Shown: piece by piece, positions 26,020 through 34,852 of the stretch
How the letters are laid out: every line of letters starts with the position of its first letter
Numbering within the stretch: position 1 is the stretch's first letter
Assembly (NCBI GenBank): GCA_017625935.1
Contig: JAGALA010000030.1
Span: 1 to 64,000 of the forward strand
Reading direction: 5' to 3'
Length of the DNA: 64,000 nt
From: Clostridia bacterium
GTDB taxonomy: Bacteria; Bacillota; Clostridia; Oscillospirales; CAG-272
Translations under genes and position numbers: made by a program
The notes under the pieces: model-generated
What the model saw: the letters and a program-made list of their open reading frames with translations, nothing else
The model's database searches: none
Told to the model about the DNA's origin: nothing

Positions 26020-27501
26020 TTATTCTGTTATTTCCGCTTTTGCTTCAACGGGTGCATCCTCATTTTTGATTTCGGTCGGGGGAGTGTCTGATTTTTCGTT
26101 TGAAGCTACTTCATCCATTGTGCTTTCAATTTGCTTTTTAGCAAGAGAATTGCAAACACACTTGGCAACGAGTGCCACAACTGAAACCGCCCAAATAAAT
26201 ATTGGGAAGGACATGCTTGGCAACGTTCTTACCGTCGCGCTTATAAAGTCGGCAAAAATTTCAAAGAAGTTATTCTTCACCGCTTCCATAAATTGCGCAA
26301 CCGTAGAGTAATTGTCTATAACCGAGCGCGCAACGTCAAGCGAGCAGATTGTGAATGAAATTGTGAGGAAAATCGATGCTAAAACCGCATATGCAACAGT
26401 TGCGTATTTCTTTGACAAAACGTGTCTATAAAGAGTTTTTTCCTCTCTTGAAACGTAGTTGATGTAGCACGCTTCCTTAAAGCTCTTTTTAAGAGCTTTT
26501 ATGTTGTTTGAAAGAAGGATAAGCCCAAATATCATAGCGGGGAAAGCAAGCAATGCTGCAAATGCGTAGAATATCTCTGCGATATCGTTTCCTTCCAAGA
26601 CAAAATATATGCGTTTGTAGTAATCATAGCATCTGAAGCCTGTAAACGCAAGCGCGGTAACAAGTGAAAAAACAAGCATAGCGAGTGAGAATATCGCACC
26701 AAAGCCCGCCTTCTTGCTGACAAACTGCTTCTTTATGCTTTCCGCAAAGGAAATAGCGCAGGCTGCAAGCATAAGTAAAATAGACAAGCCAAGCATTAAT
26801 TTCATTGAGGAGGAAAGCTTAACATCAAGCGCGTTTGAAGAAAGAATGCTTGAATATAAAGCGAAGGACAAAATCGCGATAAGCGACTTAAGCGCCTTGC
26901 TTGTGATGTTGTAGGATTTTCCCTTGGCAAAATTTATTGTCGAGGTGATAATTGAAACAAATGAAACAATCGATAAAACAATGAAATAAATAATCAAACC
27001 GATTGCAAATATTGCACGTATTATAACCGCAAGACCAACATTAGAGAAGTTAAAGAGCCAATCAAGGCTTGAAAGAATTTGAATTATGCCCCAAAGATAG
27101 CCTGTTGGATATTGCACGAAAGTGCCGAACAGCTTAAAGCCCGGGCTATAGATTGCGCCCGACATTTCAACAAAGCTGATAAATGGGAAAACAAGCAAAA
27201 TGGCGGTTGCGATAAAAAGAAGCATATCGGAAATTTTTCTTAGCTTCGTGCGCTCCTTGCCGCTTGTAATAATTTCCTTTGAAGCGTCGGTCTTTTCTTT
27301 TAATGATGATTTAAGTGCTTTTTCTGCCTTTTTGTTAAGAGGTGCACCGCAAGCTTGGCAAAACTCGCTGCCCGGCTTTACCTCAGCACCGCATTCACGG
27401 CAGAAAACCTTTTCGTCCATTTTTGCACCGCACTTAGCGCAAAATGCGCTATCGATGTCACCGTGCGCGCCGCATTTAGGACAAATCTTTTCGTTTTCCA
27501 T
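26020..27501 (-). CDS. Zinc-ribbon multi-pass membrane protein
   Basis: A 493-aa protein with two N-terminal zinc ribbons (CPKCG ... CAKCG and CRECG ... CQACG, residues about 5-55), a charged linker, and about eight to ten hydrophobic segments from residue 95 on. The C-terminal tail is polar (TPPTEIKNEDAPVEAKAEIT). The ribbon-plus-membrane layout is common in Firmicutes without a settled role. Start at the ATG with AAGGAGAG upstream; the longer frame would begin inside the -35 box. It has its own consensus promoter and stands alone. Confidence 0.78.
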   Translation of the reverse strand: MENEKICPKCGAHGDIDSAFCAKCGAKMDEKVFCRECGAEVKPGSEFCQACGAPLNKKAEKALKSSLKEKTDASKEIITSGKERTKLRKISDMLLFIATAILLVFPFISFVEMSGAIYSPGFKLFGTFVQYPTGYLWGIIQILSSLDWLFNFSNVGLAVIIRAIFAIGLIIYFIVLSIVSFVSIITSTINFAKGKSYNITSKALKSLIAILSFALYSSILSSNALDVKLSSSMKLMLGLSILLMLAACAISFAESIKKQFVSKKAGFGAIFSLAMLVFSLVTALAFTGFRCYDYYKRIYFVLEGNDIAEIFYAFAALLAFPAMIFGLILLSNNIKALKKSFKEACYINYVSREEKTLYRHVLSKKYATVAYAVLASIFLTISFTICSLDVARSVIDNYSTVAQFMEAVKNNFFEIFADFISATVRTLPSMSFPIFIWAVSVVALVAKCVCNSLAKKQIESTMDEVASNEKSDTPPTEIKNEDAPVEAKAEITE

Positions 27502-27529
27502 AAAACTCTCCTTATAATAAGATAAATAT

Positions 27530-27558
27530 ATTATATAATATAATACAAAAGTTGTCAA
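27530..27558 (-). promoter_or_regulatory. Consensus promoter of the zinc-ribbon protein gene
   Basis: On the minus strand TTGACA (27553-27558) and TATAAT (27530-27535) are separated by 17 bp, a perfect consensus. Confidence 0.9.
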
Positions 27559-27601
27559 TATCCTGTTTTCCCAAGTACTTGATTTTTCAAAAAACTAAAG
27601 T

Positions 27602-27627
27602 AAAAAGAGGTTCGCCTGAACCTCTTT
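27602..27627 (-). terminator. Terminator of the second XRE gene
   Basis: AAAAGAGGTTC pairs with GAACCTCTTTT around GCCT. The stem is identical to that of the terminator at 28225-28254 on the other side of the divergent pair. Confidence 0.85.
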
Positions 27628-27629
27628 TA

Positions 27630-27848
27630 TCATTTTTTGGGAGTATTACTTAATTCGGCAATATAGTCAATATTTACATCGTAAAATTTTGCAAGAGTAA
27701 TTACGTGATGAAAAGGTATTTCTTGAACGCCTCTCTCGTACTTGTTGTATTGCTCTCTTGCTGTGCCGAGTAGCTTTGCGATTTGCTCCTGCGTCATATC
27801 CTTGTCGTTTCTTAAATCCTTCAAGCGCTTATAATACAACATCATCAC
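27630..27848 (-). CDS. Small XRE-family HTH regulator
   Basis: A 72-aa Cro/C1-type regulator: YYKRLKDLRNDKDMTQEQIA, then KLLGTAREQYNKYERGVQEI and PFHHVITLAKFYDVNIDYI. It covers the whole HTH_3 domain and nothing else. AAAAAGGAG lies just before the first of three successive ATG codons. It is divergent from an 88-aa gene, with a perfect-armed palindrome in the neighbour's promoter, so it is very likely an autoregulatory or neighbour-controlling repressor. An extended -10 (TGATATAAT on the minus strand, 27872-27880) may drive it. Confidence 0.9.
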   Translation of the reverse strand: MMMLYYKRLKDLRNDKDMTQEQIAKLLGTAREQYNKYERGVQEIPFHHVITLAKFYDVNIDYIAELSNTPKK

Positions 27849-27898
27849 TCCTTTTTACTTATACTGAAAAAATTATATCACATATTTTGAAAAAACTC

Positions 27899-27927
27899 TT
27901 GAAAAGTGACTGATAAGTCACTATAAT
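27899..27927 (+). promoter_or_regulatory. Promoter with an operator filling its spacer
   Basis: TTGAAA at 27899-27904 and TATAAT at 27922-27927, spacer 17 bp. The spacer together with the first base of the -10 is the palindrome AGTGACT-gata-AGTCACT (27905-27922). Binding there would block RNA polymerase, and the divergent XRE protein is the obvious candidate. Confidence 0.75.
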
Positions 27928-27956
27928 ATAATTAAACAGTCTTTGGAGGTGTAAAA

Positions 27957-28223
27957 ATGAAGAATACGATAAAGAAAATTTATAGAAGCGATGCGTTTTT
28001 GATTGAAAAGTGCGGAATACATAATAAAAAGCTAAAGGAGCTTGAAGCAAAAAAGGATTTGCTTCAAAGGAACATACGAAATCAAGTGGGTAGAGAAGTT
28101 AAAGCTATCCTACAGGAATATGAGGAGATATTATTTGAAATAAGTAATCAATATAATGAGGAATATTTCGCAAAGGGTTTTGAAATCGGTGCAAAAATAG
28201 CAACCGAGACGTTTTATAAGTAA
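27957..28223 (+). CDS. Small uncharacterised protein (DUF6809-like layout)
   Basis: An 88-aa, mostly helical, charged protein: a possible coiled coil at residues 20-45 (HNKKLKELEAKKDLLQRNI) and an end segment EEYFAKGFEIGAKIATETF. That ending resembles small clostridial proteins of the DUF6809 type, a tentative resemblance from memory. GGAGGT lies before the ATG. Transcription comes from a promoter whose spacer is an operator palindrome, facing the XRE gene. The pair resembles a small repressor-controlled module, but nothing shows a toxin, antitoxin or phage role. Confidence 0.65.
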   Translation: MKNTIKKIYRSDAFLIEKCGIHNKKLKELEAKKDLLQRNIRNQVGREVKAILQEYEEILFEISNQYNEEYFAKGFEIGAKIATETFYK

Positions 28224-28224
28224 T

Positions 28225-28254
28225 AAAAAAGAGGTTCAAGCGAACCTCTTTTTT
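28225..28254. terminator. Bidirectional terminator
   Basis: AAAAAAGAGGTTC pairs with GAACCTCTTTTTT around AAGC. It serves both the 88-aa gene and the five-gene minus-strand operon that ends at 28260. Confidence 0.9.
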
Positions 28255-28259
28255 GCGTT

Positions 28260-30599
28260 TTATTTTACAGTAACCAAAACCTTGTGTGTTTTGCCGTCCT
28301 TGAAGTCCGGGATGATAATGCCGTCAATTGATTTACCGTCAACGGTGATTTCAAGGCTGTCTGCCTTGTATTTTACGCTTGGGTTAGAGATTGAAACCTC
28401 GTAGGTTGCACCGCGGAACTCGCGCTTCATTTTTGCGCCGTCGAATGGGAGATGCGGGTCAACCACAAGTCCCTCGTAGGTTGGACGCAAGCCAACGAGA
28501 TAATTTTCCATTGTGTTGGTGTACCAAGCAACCGAGCCGGTGATCCAGCTGTATTCCATCTGGAACGCGCTGTTTCTATGCTCAGGGCCAAAGTAGCAGT
28601 TTGAGAACATATAAGGCAAGCACTTGTTCTTGATTTCTGCGTTGTCACCGATGATATAGCCCGGTGCAATCTTCTTAAAGAGCTCGTAGCCGAGGTCTGC
28701 CTTGCCGTATTTGAGAAGACCGAGAATCATCCAAATGTTTGTATGTGAGTAGATTGTGCCGTTTTCGCAAATGCCCGGCTCCATTGAGGAAATACGGCCG
28801 ATGGTTGGGTCAAATTCCTTGTAGGACGGAGTGAGCAAAAGGTATCCGACAGGAGTTGCCATATGCTCGTTCATTGCGTTAATTATTGTGTTTGCGCGCT
28901 CCTCTGATGCAACACCCGAGATGAGCGACCAGCATTGCGGCTCCATAAACATCTTTGCGTACTTGTTTTCCTTAGAGCCGAGAGGTGAACCGTTGTCTGT
29001 GTAGCAGCGTCTGTACCATTCGCCGTCCCACGCGTTTTCGTTAATTGCGTTCTTTATCGCTTCGCGGCGGGATAGATAATTCTTTTCCTTATCGGGCATA
29101 CCGAGGAATTTTGCAAGCTCTGCCATTTCGAGAAGTGCCTGCGCGTAAGCAATTGAAAGCCATACGCTCTCACCGCGTCCCTCTTTACCAACGCCCGTGA
29201 GTGAGTCATTCCAGTCGCCGAACTTGATAAGAAGGAGATTATGCTCGCCCTTGTTTGACTCAAGGAAGTCAAGCGCACGGTCCATATGACCGAGCACGGT
29301 ATCCTCGCCCTCGTCTCTGAATGGGTAAACCTCGTTTAAGAACTCAACGTCACCCGTTTCACGCAGGTAAGCGGTAAGCGTAAATTCAAGCCAAAGGGCA
29401 GAGTCGGAGTATGCCTTTGTGTCAACAGGGTTCCAACCGCGAACCGCCATACCGCTTGAATATTGGTTTTGAATTGCTTCTCTTAAAATCTGCTTTGTTC
29501 TTGCATTCTTAAAGGAAACAACGCCAAAGCCGTGTTGAACGATATCACGGTAGCCGTTATAGCCCCAACGGCACCAGGTAGCACCGAAGTGTGTTGCGTG
29601 CTTGCCCCAATAGTTGATAAGGCGGTCAAAATGCTCGTCATTTGTTGTGATATGGTTCTTGTTGTATAAGTCCTTATAATAATTCTTTGTAGCTTCAAAG
29701 TATTCGTCCTGTGAAGAGAGGTACTTGTCAGCAAATCTTACGCTGTCGTCCTCGCACTCGCCTGCGCCAAGGAGCATTGAGATATCCTTATTCTCACCTG
29801 CTTCAAGCGTAATATCAAAGCGGAGTGAGCAAATTGTTGCGTTAGCTGAGCCTATTGAGCCGCGGCTGACACCTGTGCGTACAACCTCGGGTGAGGCGAT
29901 AGTGCCGTATTCACCGATAAATACGTTTTGGCAGCCCTCACTGCCTGTAATCTTTTCGTCAGCAACCATAAATGCGGTTAAGTAGTTATGTGGCTTAATG
30001 AATGGGTGCTTGTTCATATAGAAGGTGTTTCTTCCCTCGTCAAAGCGTGTGCCGCGGTACATTGTGTCGCCGTAGCTGTCAAAGCCCCATTTGAACTTGA
30101 ACTGAATTTGGCTGTATGTAAAAATAGAGTAAGAGCGCTTTTTATCCGCTTCGTTCTTTACTGAAAGCTTCCAAATCTCGCACGCATCGTTTCCGACAGG
30201 CACGAAAAGACGGAGCTTCGCCATTGTGTCGCAGGTTTTGTTCTCAACTATTGTGTAGCCAAGACCCTGTGTGCATTTGTAGCTTTGGTATGGGTGGCAA
30301 ACGGGCTCCCAGTTAAGAGTCCAGAACTCACCCGTTTCATTGTCACGGATGAAAACAAGGCGGTTGTAGAGGTGGTCCTTGCCGAAAACGTCGTAGTCGC
30401 AGATACGACCAACGCCTGTGTAGAGCTGAATTCCCTCTGTGCCGTTAATTTGATAGTCGAAGCAGCCAATACCCGTTTGATGTACGTTTGCGTAGCAAGC
30501 GTCGTTGAACAAAAAGTTGTCAAATGGGCGTGGAGTGTTTGGTGCTGTAATTATAAATTCATCTCCACTTTCGTTGAAATAACCGTATTTGTATTCCAT
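28260..30599 (-). CDS. GH94-family glycoside phosphorylase (cellobiose-phosphorylase-like)
   Basis: Cytosolic phosphorolysis of beta-linked disaccharides or oligosaccharides, releasing a sugar 1-phosphate. At 779 aa it has the usual length. The N-terminal half is the beta-sandwich domain (YGYFNESGDEFIITAPNTPR, YNRLVFIRDNETGEFWTLNW). The (alpha/alpha)6 barrel holds the catalytic block KFGDWNDSLTG (residues about 460-464; the Asp is the proton donor), GYRDIVQHG, NGTIYSHTNIW and GPEHRNSAFQMEYSWITGS, which line the phosphate and sugar sites. The exact substrate is not readable. It is the last gene of the operon with the ABC/GldG/DUF4340 genes, 12 bases after the DUF4340 stop, with GAGAGGT upstream of its ATG. 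Confidence 0.9.
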   Translation of the reverse strand: MEYKYGYFNESGDEFIITAPNTPRPFDNFLFNDACYANVHQTGIGCFDYQINGTEGIQLYTGVGRICDYDVFGKDHLYNRLVFIRDNETGEFWTLNWEPVCHPYQSYKCTQGLGYTIVENKTCDTMAKLRLFVPVGNDACEIWKLSVKNEADKKRSYSIFTYSQIQFKFKWGFDSYGDTMYRGTRFDEGRNTFYMNKHPFIKPHNYLTAFMVADEKITGSEGCQNVFIGEYGTIASPEVVRTGVSRGSIGSANATICSLRFDITLEAGENKDISMLLGAGECEDDSVRFADKYLSSQDEYFEATKNYYKDLYNKNHITTNDEHFDRLINYWGKHATHFGATWCRWGYNGYRDIVQHGFGVVSFKNARTKQILREAIQNQYSSGMAVRGWNPVDTKAYSDSALWLEFTLTAYLRETGDVEFLNEVYPFRDEGEDTVLGHMDRALDFLESNKGEHNLLLIKFGDWNDSLTGVGKEGRGESVWLSIAYAQALLEMAELAKFLGMPDKEKNYLSRREAIKNAINENAWDGEWYRRCYTDNGSPLGSKENKYAKMFMEPQCWSLISGVASEERANTIINAMNEHMATPVGYLLLTPSYKEFDPTIGRISSMEPGICENGTIYSHTNIWMILGLLKYGKADLGYELFKKIAPGYIIGDNAEIKNKCLPYMFSNCYFGPEHRNSAFQMEYSWITGSVAWYTNTMENYLVGLRPTYEGLVVDPHLPFDGAKMKREFRGATYEVSISNPSVKYKADSLEITVDGKSIDGIIIPDFKDGKTHKVLVTVK

Positions 30600-30611
30600 A
30601 AAAAACCTCTC

Positions 30612-32441
30612 TTACTTTAATATATCTTCATCGGGGAGTAATTCCTCACCCGCTAAAAGCTTGTCAATTGCGTTTGTTACACGGCGGATTTGCTCTTTTT
30701 CGCAAATACTGCCGTAGCTCGGCTCACCGAATACGATCTCGCCATCCTTTACCTTGCCCTCCTCAACCATTTCAACCGCAAGCGTTGCGGAAATAGAGTA
30801 GTATGAGTGGCGGATAACGGTTTCGTCGTTTCTTTGTGATGTAATAGAATAAACTAAATTTTCATCCTTTATATATTCCAAGGTGTCAGTGTCTGACATC
30901 TCGTTAAAGCTGTAAATAAAGGGAAAATATAGCATATAAACGTATAAATTTCTGAATTTATTTCTTTCAAAGGAATTGCCCTGTGTGTTGTCGTCCTTGA
31001 AAATAAGATTTGCATTTTGTGCAAGCACGGTGAGCTCATCACTTGACGCGTCATAGCTGAGCACAAAGGTCTCGTTGTTATTTGGAGTTACCACAAAAAT
31101 TTTTTCAAGTCCGGGTGCTTCTTCTGTTTGCGTGAGCGTTTCAAAGAAGCCCGTTTTAACAGAGGTTGTGTCCGTCCATTTAAGGAGCAAAAACGAACTC
31201 TCACCAAGGAAGGAAAGTGTTTCTGCATCAACGCGCACAACCGCCTTCACACCGTAGTATTCCGACATAACGTAATATGAATCATCAATCTTACGGCTGA
31301 TGTACAAGCTTGGCTCCTTGTTTTTGTATGAGCTTTTTGAAAAGGTCGCGTTTTCCGAAAACTCTACGTTTATAAAGTATTTTTCCTCGCTGTCGTTAAG
31401 ACCGAATTCTTTAAGATCGTCATCCGTTGGGTTTATCGCAACAACCTCGCTGCCTGAAAATGCAGTATAAAGCGTTGAAAAGACCGTGTTTAAATATGAC
31501 GTTGCGGCAATCGTTGTTCTGCGTCTGCCAAGTGAGTCAGGACCGTAAATCGCCTTAAATTCAACACTTGTTTCGCCCTTTTCGTTTACTCTTATAGAAA
31601 TTATGTCGTTTAGCTTTGTGTTTGTTCCGTCGGTAAGATAAATATCAAAGCGATCAACTCCCATAATTGCCTGCGTTGCGCCTGCAAAAAACGTATTTAT
31701 AACAGGGGAAAGATATTCAAGCTTACCGTATGATGTGTAATTTACAACATCGGGCGAAATTTTATAAATGTGATTTCTACCCTCATAGTATGCGTAGTAA
31801 ACTCCGCTTGAAAGCGACGTTTGCTCACCTATTCTCATCGTGTGGGATTTTTCAACGCCGTTTTCGGTATAGTAAACGGTAAAGCCGTTTTCATTTGCTT
31901 TGTCAACTCCGTAGGCTTCAAGCTCACTTTCCTTTACGTTTCGTATCGGATCCTTTGTAGTCACCGTGCAAAGCCACATGCGAAGCATTTCAAACGACGT
32001 TGCATTGAGGTCTATAGCCTCAAGCCCCTCAACTCGCCAGTCGTATTTGCCGAGATTTTCGTCCCACGCCTTAATAAAGGAGTATTTTTCACCGTCCCTA
32101 TATATGTCCATTTTGGTAACGGTGTCCTCCTCGACAAGCGGATACACAAGGTGCGCCGCCAAGCCGTAGGCATCCTCGCCCTCCCAAACGTCAAAGGGTG
32201 GCTCTTGTACACCCTCGTCGGGCTTGAAAATAAGCAGAAGTGCAAGTGCAACTATCAGTGCGGCAAGAAAAACACCAAGAACGGAGAAAACAACAACTGT
32301 TTTTGCGTTGCTCTTTTTCGCTGTGACGATACCTGACGGTGCGATGTCATCCTCACTTTTAAAAAGCGTGCTTTTCTTTTGTTCGTTATTTATGAGCGTG
32401 CTTTTTTGCTCCTCGCCGTTTTTGTTAAATAGCTCGCTCAT
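30612..32441 (-). CDS. DUF4340 membrane-anchored protein
   Basis: A 609-aa protein. A polar N terminus of about 50 residues, holding a duplicated KSTLINNEQKKSTLFKSEDD segment, precedes one membrane segment (about residues 52-75). A long extracytoplasmic region follows with the DUF4340 pattern: KYSFIKAWDENLGKYDWRVE, NATSFEMLRMWLC, ESELEAYGVDKANENGFTVY and the lipid-free beta-rich continuation. DUF4340 proteins typically accompany GldG-like ABC systems, as here. Its ATG overlaps the stop of the GldG-like gene (ATGA), so translation is coupled. It is probably an accessory subunit of the transporter. An in-frame upstream ATG lacks a ribosome site. Confidence 0.83.
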   Translation of the reverse strand: MSELFNKNGEEQKSTLINNEQKKSTLFKSEDDIAPSGIVTAKKSNAKTVVVFSVLGVFLAALIVALALLLIFKPDEGVQEPPFDVWEGEDAYGLAAHLVYPLVEEDTVTKMDIYRDGEKYSFIKAWDENLGKYDWRVEGLEAIDLNATSFEMLRMWLCTVTTKDPIRNVKESELEAYGVDKANENGFTVYYTENGVEKSHTMRIGEQTSLSSGVYYAYYEGRNHIYKISPDVVNYTSYGKLEYLSPVINTFFAGATQAIMGVDRFDIYLTDGTNTKLNDIISIRVNEKGETSVEFKAIYGPDSLGRRRTTIAATSYLNTVFSTLYTAFSGSEVVAINPTDDDLKEFGLNDSEEKYFINVEFSENATFSKSSYKNKEPSLYISRKIDDSYYVMSEYYGVKAVVRVDAETLSFLGESSFLLLKWTDTTSVKTGFFETLTQTEEAPGLEKIFVVTPNNNETFVLSYDASSDELTVLAQNANLIFKDDNTQGNSFERNKFRNLYVYMLYFPFIYSFNEMSDTDTLEYIKDENLVYSITSQRNDETVIRHSYYSISATLAVEMVEEGKVKDGEIVFGEPSYGSICEKEQIRRVTNAIDKLLAGEELLPDEDILK

Positions 32442-34096
32442 CTTCTTTTTCTCCTGATTATGATAAATGTGCCGACACCCGCACAAAGCACAGGTAAAAG
32501 AAGCGTGGAGATTAGGAAGAATGTAACCGCCTGATTGCCTGAAATATCAAGCGCATAGGAGTTAAACACCTTCATATCAATGCTTGACGAGTAGATTTGA
32601 ACGCCTGTCATAGGACGAATGAGCGCGCGCATTAGGCTTGTGTTTGTATTCGCGCTTGTTTCATCCTTCAAAAGTGAAGCAAAGCCGCTCGTTGAAACAA
32701 AGAGGTAAGAGGTGAACTCGTCCTCACCGATGGTTTCGTCGGGGTTGGCAAGATAGCTTTCCGATTTTGTAATTGCCATTAATGTATGGTTGCCCGCTTT
32801 TCCGTTAAAGAAGATATTTGAAGGAGTTCTTACAAGCTCCGTTGTCGTTCTTTGTACGTTAAAGCCCGTTTCGATGTTGCCCTCCAAAAATCTCGGATCA
32901 AGCTCAAGCGTTATAGCATCCTCAAAGAATGGGCTGAGCTGAAGCGAAAGAAGGTCGGAAAAATAGGTCTTTGTTGCATCGTTTTCGGGGATATAGCCCT
33001 TAAATTCAGTCTCGTTCAAGCTTGTTGACGCAACGCCCTTGCCGTAATTTACGCCAATGCCGCCCCAAACCTTGAGCCACTCGTAGAAGGTATCAAGCTT
33101 CGCCTCGTGGTTTAAGAAGGTCATTACTGCGCCGTAGCTTGAAAGATAGCTCTCAAGCATGACAAGCTCCTTTTCCTCAAAGTCGATAACAGGCTCGTTT
33201 ATAACCAAGGCGCGTGCGTTATCGGGTAAGCGTGTGCGCTCCTTAAGCATTGAGTCGGTGATTGTAACCTTCCCCTTGCCGCATTCGCATTCAAAGTCGC
33301 GCGCAACAAGCAAATCGCTTGAGCCCGCCGTCACAGGCTCGCGCTCGGTTTCATTTGTAATTCCAAAATCGTATTTAGGGCTGTAGTGTAGCCCGCACTC
33401 GCAGATATATACCTTTTCGGTTAAATCAATTTCCTTTAGCACAAAGCCTGCATTTTCAAAAAGCATAGCCAAATTAAAGCCCGTTTCACCGTGATTTGAT
33501 GTGAAATATACGGTTGGCTCATCATCCGTTGAAAGACGGATAACCGCCTCAAGCAGCTTAACCTCGCCGTTGTATGCAAATAGCGCGCCCGTTTCATCAA
33601 ACGCGTAGAAGGATGCAGGCAAATACGTCTCAAACTGTGAGCCCTCGCCTGTGGTTCTTCTTATAATAACGGTTTTTTCATTTATTACACCCGCATCGCG
33701 GAATTGGCTTACAAACTCGCGCTCATCGAGTGAATGGTATGAAACCGTCACACCGTCAAGCTTTCTTGAAAGATCTATTGCGGTTTGATGCACGTAGGCA
33801 AGTCCAACCATACCGTTAACCGATGCGTGGTCGTTTGAAACCGTATCCCTTTCGTCAAAGAAAATAATTTCAAGCTCTGCCTTTTGGTTTACTCTTTCAA
33901 TGGTATTAACAAACTCGTCGGATGCCGAGTAAAATTGCTCGTCAGTCATATCGAAAAAGAGGTTAAAGCGTGAGCCGAGAATTGAAATAATCGAGTTGAA
34001 AACAACTACAATTGTGAGCACAATTGCCAAAAAGGCGGCGAGCACCGCACCGTATTTAATTTTGCTTTTAGCTCCGAATTTACTTAAAAAATCCAT
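32438..34096 (-). CDS. GldG-like ABC transporter auxiliary protein with cysteine insertion
   Basis: A 552-aa protein with a membrane segment near the N terminus (about 17-40) and one at the C terminus (about 520-545). Between them lies an extracytoplasmic GldG/IFT52-like domain: TDEQFYSASDEFVNTIERVN, AELEIIFFDERD, YFTSNHGETGFNLAMLFENA and LVINEPVIDFEEKELVMLES. Unusual is an insertion at about residues 228-280 with two CxCG motifs, ICECGLH and ECECGKG, separated by about 45 residues, which could bind a metal. GGAGG precedes the ATG. Third gene of the operon. In related systems such proteins pair with an ABC-2 permease to move an unknown envelope substrate. Confidence 0.83.
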   Translation of the reverse strand: MDFLSKFGAKSKIKYGAVLAAFLAIVLTIVVVFNSIISILGSRFNLFFDMTDEQFYSASDEFVNTIERVNQKAELEIIFFDERDTVSNDHASVNGMVGLAYVHQTAIDLSRKLDGVTVSYHSLDEREFVSQFRDAGVINEKTVIIRRTTGEGSQFETYLPASFYAFDETGALFAYNGEVKLLEAVIRLSTDDEPTVYFTSNHGETGFNLAMLFENAGFVLKEIDLTEKVYICECGLHYSPKYDFGITNETEREPVTAGSSDLLVARDFECECGKGKVTITDSMLKERTRLPDNARALVINEPVIDFEEKELVMLESYLSSYGAVMTFLNHEAKLDTFYEWLKVWGGIGVNYGKGVASTSLNETEFKGYIPENDATKTYFSDLLSLQLSPFFEDAITLELDPRFLEGNIETGFNVQRTTTELVRTPSNIFFNGKAGNHTLMAITKSESYLANPDETIGEDEFTSYLFVSTSGFASLLKDETSANTNTSLMRALIRPMTGVQIYSSSIDMKVFNSYALDISGNQAVTFFLISTLLLPVLCAGVGTFIIIRRKRR

Positions 34097-34108
34097 AGTA
34101 GCGCCTCC

Positions 34109-34852
34109 TTATATAAGTCTGCGCGCTTGGAAGTGGCGCTCTGTCAAAAGTAACAAAATGAATGTAACGGAAATATAGTAGATTAGCGAAGGAATATCGA
34201 AATAGCCAAAGACAAACGCGTCAAAGCGCGCAAAAATCGAAATCCAGTCGATAACAACGCGTATAACCTCTGCAAAGCCGTCGCCCTGTAAGAATGAAAG
34301 GCCCGAGATGCCGTTTATCAAAAGAAGTCCAAAGAGCGTGGCAACAGTAATTACCGCCGAGGCAAACATATTCTCAGTAAGAGAGGAAATGAAAATGCCG
34401 ATTGCGATAAAGCACATTCCGACAAGCACAAGGGCGATAAAATTGCCAATAATCATAGCAACGTTAGGGCCCGCAGCACCCTCAGCAACGAATGCAAAAA
34501 GCGGAATGAAATTGAAAAGTGAGAGCGCAAGATATATAAGGAACATACAAAGTGCGCTCAAAAATTTACCGAAAACAAGTGAAAAAATAGACACAGGTGA
34601 GGTGAAAAGGAGTTGGTCTGTCTTTGTTCTTCTTTCGTCACTAAAGCTTCTCATTGTGAGAATAGGTAAAAACACCATAGACATAATAAGAACGATAGAG
34701 AAGTAGTTTGAGGTGTCGGAGGATGGGTCAGCCGACATAAAGGTTGTGATGGAAAGGACAAAGCCCGAGATAAGAAGCGCAACGCCTAAAAAAACGTATC
34801 CCGTTACTGTTGTAAAGTAGCTTTTCATTTCCTTTTTGAAAACAGCAATCAC
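34109..34852 (-). CDS. ABC-2 type (GldF-like) permease
   Basis: A 247-aa integral membrane protein with six predicted membrane segments: GYVFLGVALLISGFVLSITT, IVLIMSMVFLPILTMRSFSD, then about 95-120, 130-155, 165-185 and 210-235. The motif TMRSFSDERRTKTDQLLFTS after the second helix is typical of GldF/ABC-2 permeases. It starts with GTG, whose last bases overlap the TGA of the ATPase gene (GTGA), a four-base coupling. Together with the ATPase it forms the core transporter; the substrate is unknown. Confidence 0.88.
   Translation of the reverse strand: MIAVFKKEMKSYFTTVTGYVFLGVALLISGFVLSITTFMSADPSSDTSNYFSIVLIMSMVFLPILTMRSFSDERRTKTDQLLFTSPVSIFSLVFGKFLSALCMFLIYLALSLFNFIPLFAFVAEGAAGPNVAMIIGNFIALVLVGMCFIAIGIFISSLTENMFASAVITVATLFGLLLINGISGLSFLQGDGFAEVIRVVIDWISIFARFDAFVFGYFDIPSLIYYISVTFILLLLTERHFQARRLI

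Noticed and set aside
27502-27558. N-terminal extension of the zinc-ribbon protein
   Set aside because: It covers the promoter; the ATG at 27501 has AAGGAGAG upstream.
27630-28223. Toxin-antitoxin pair
   Set aside because: The two genes are divergent and the 88-aa protein shows no toxin motif, so only repressor control is supported.
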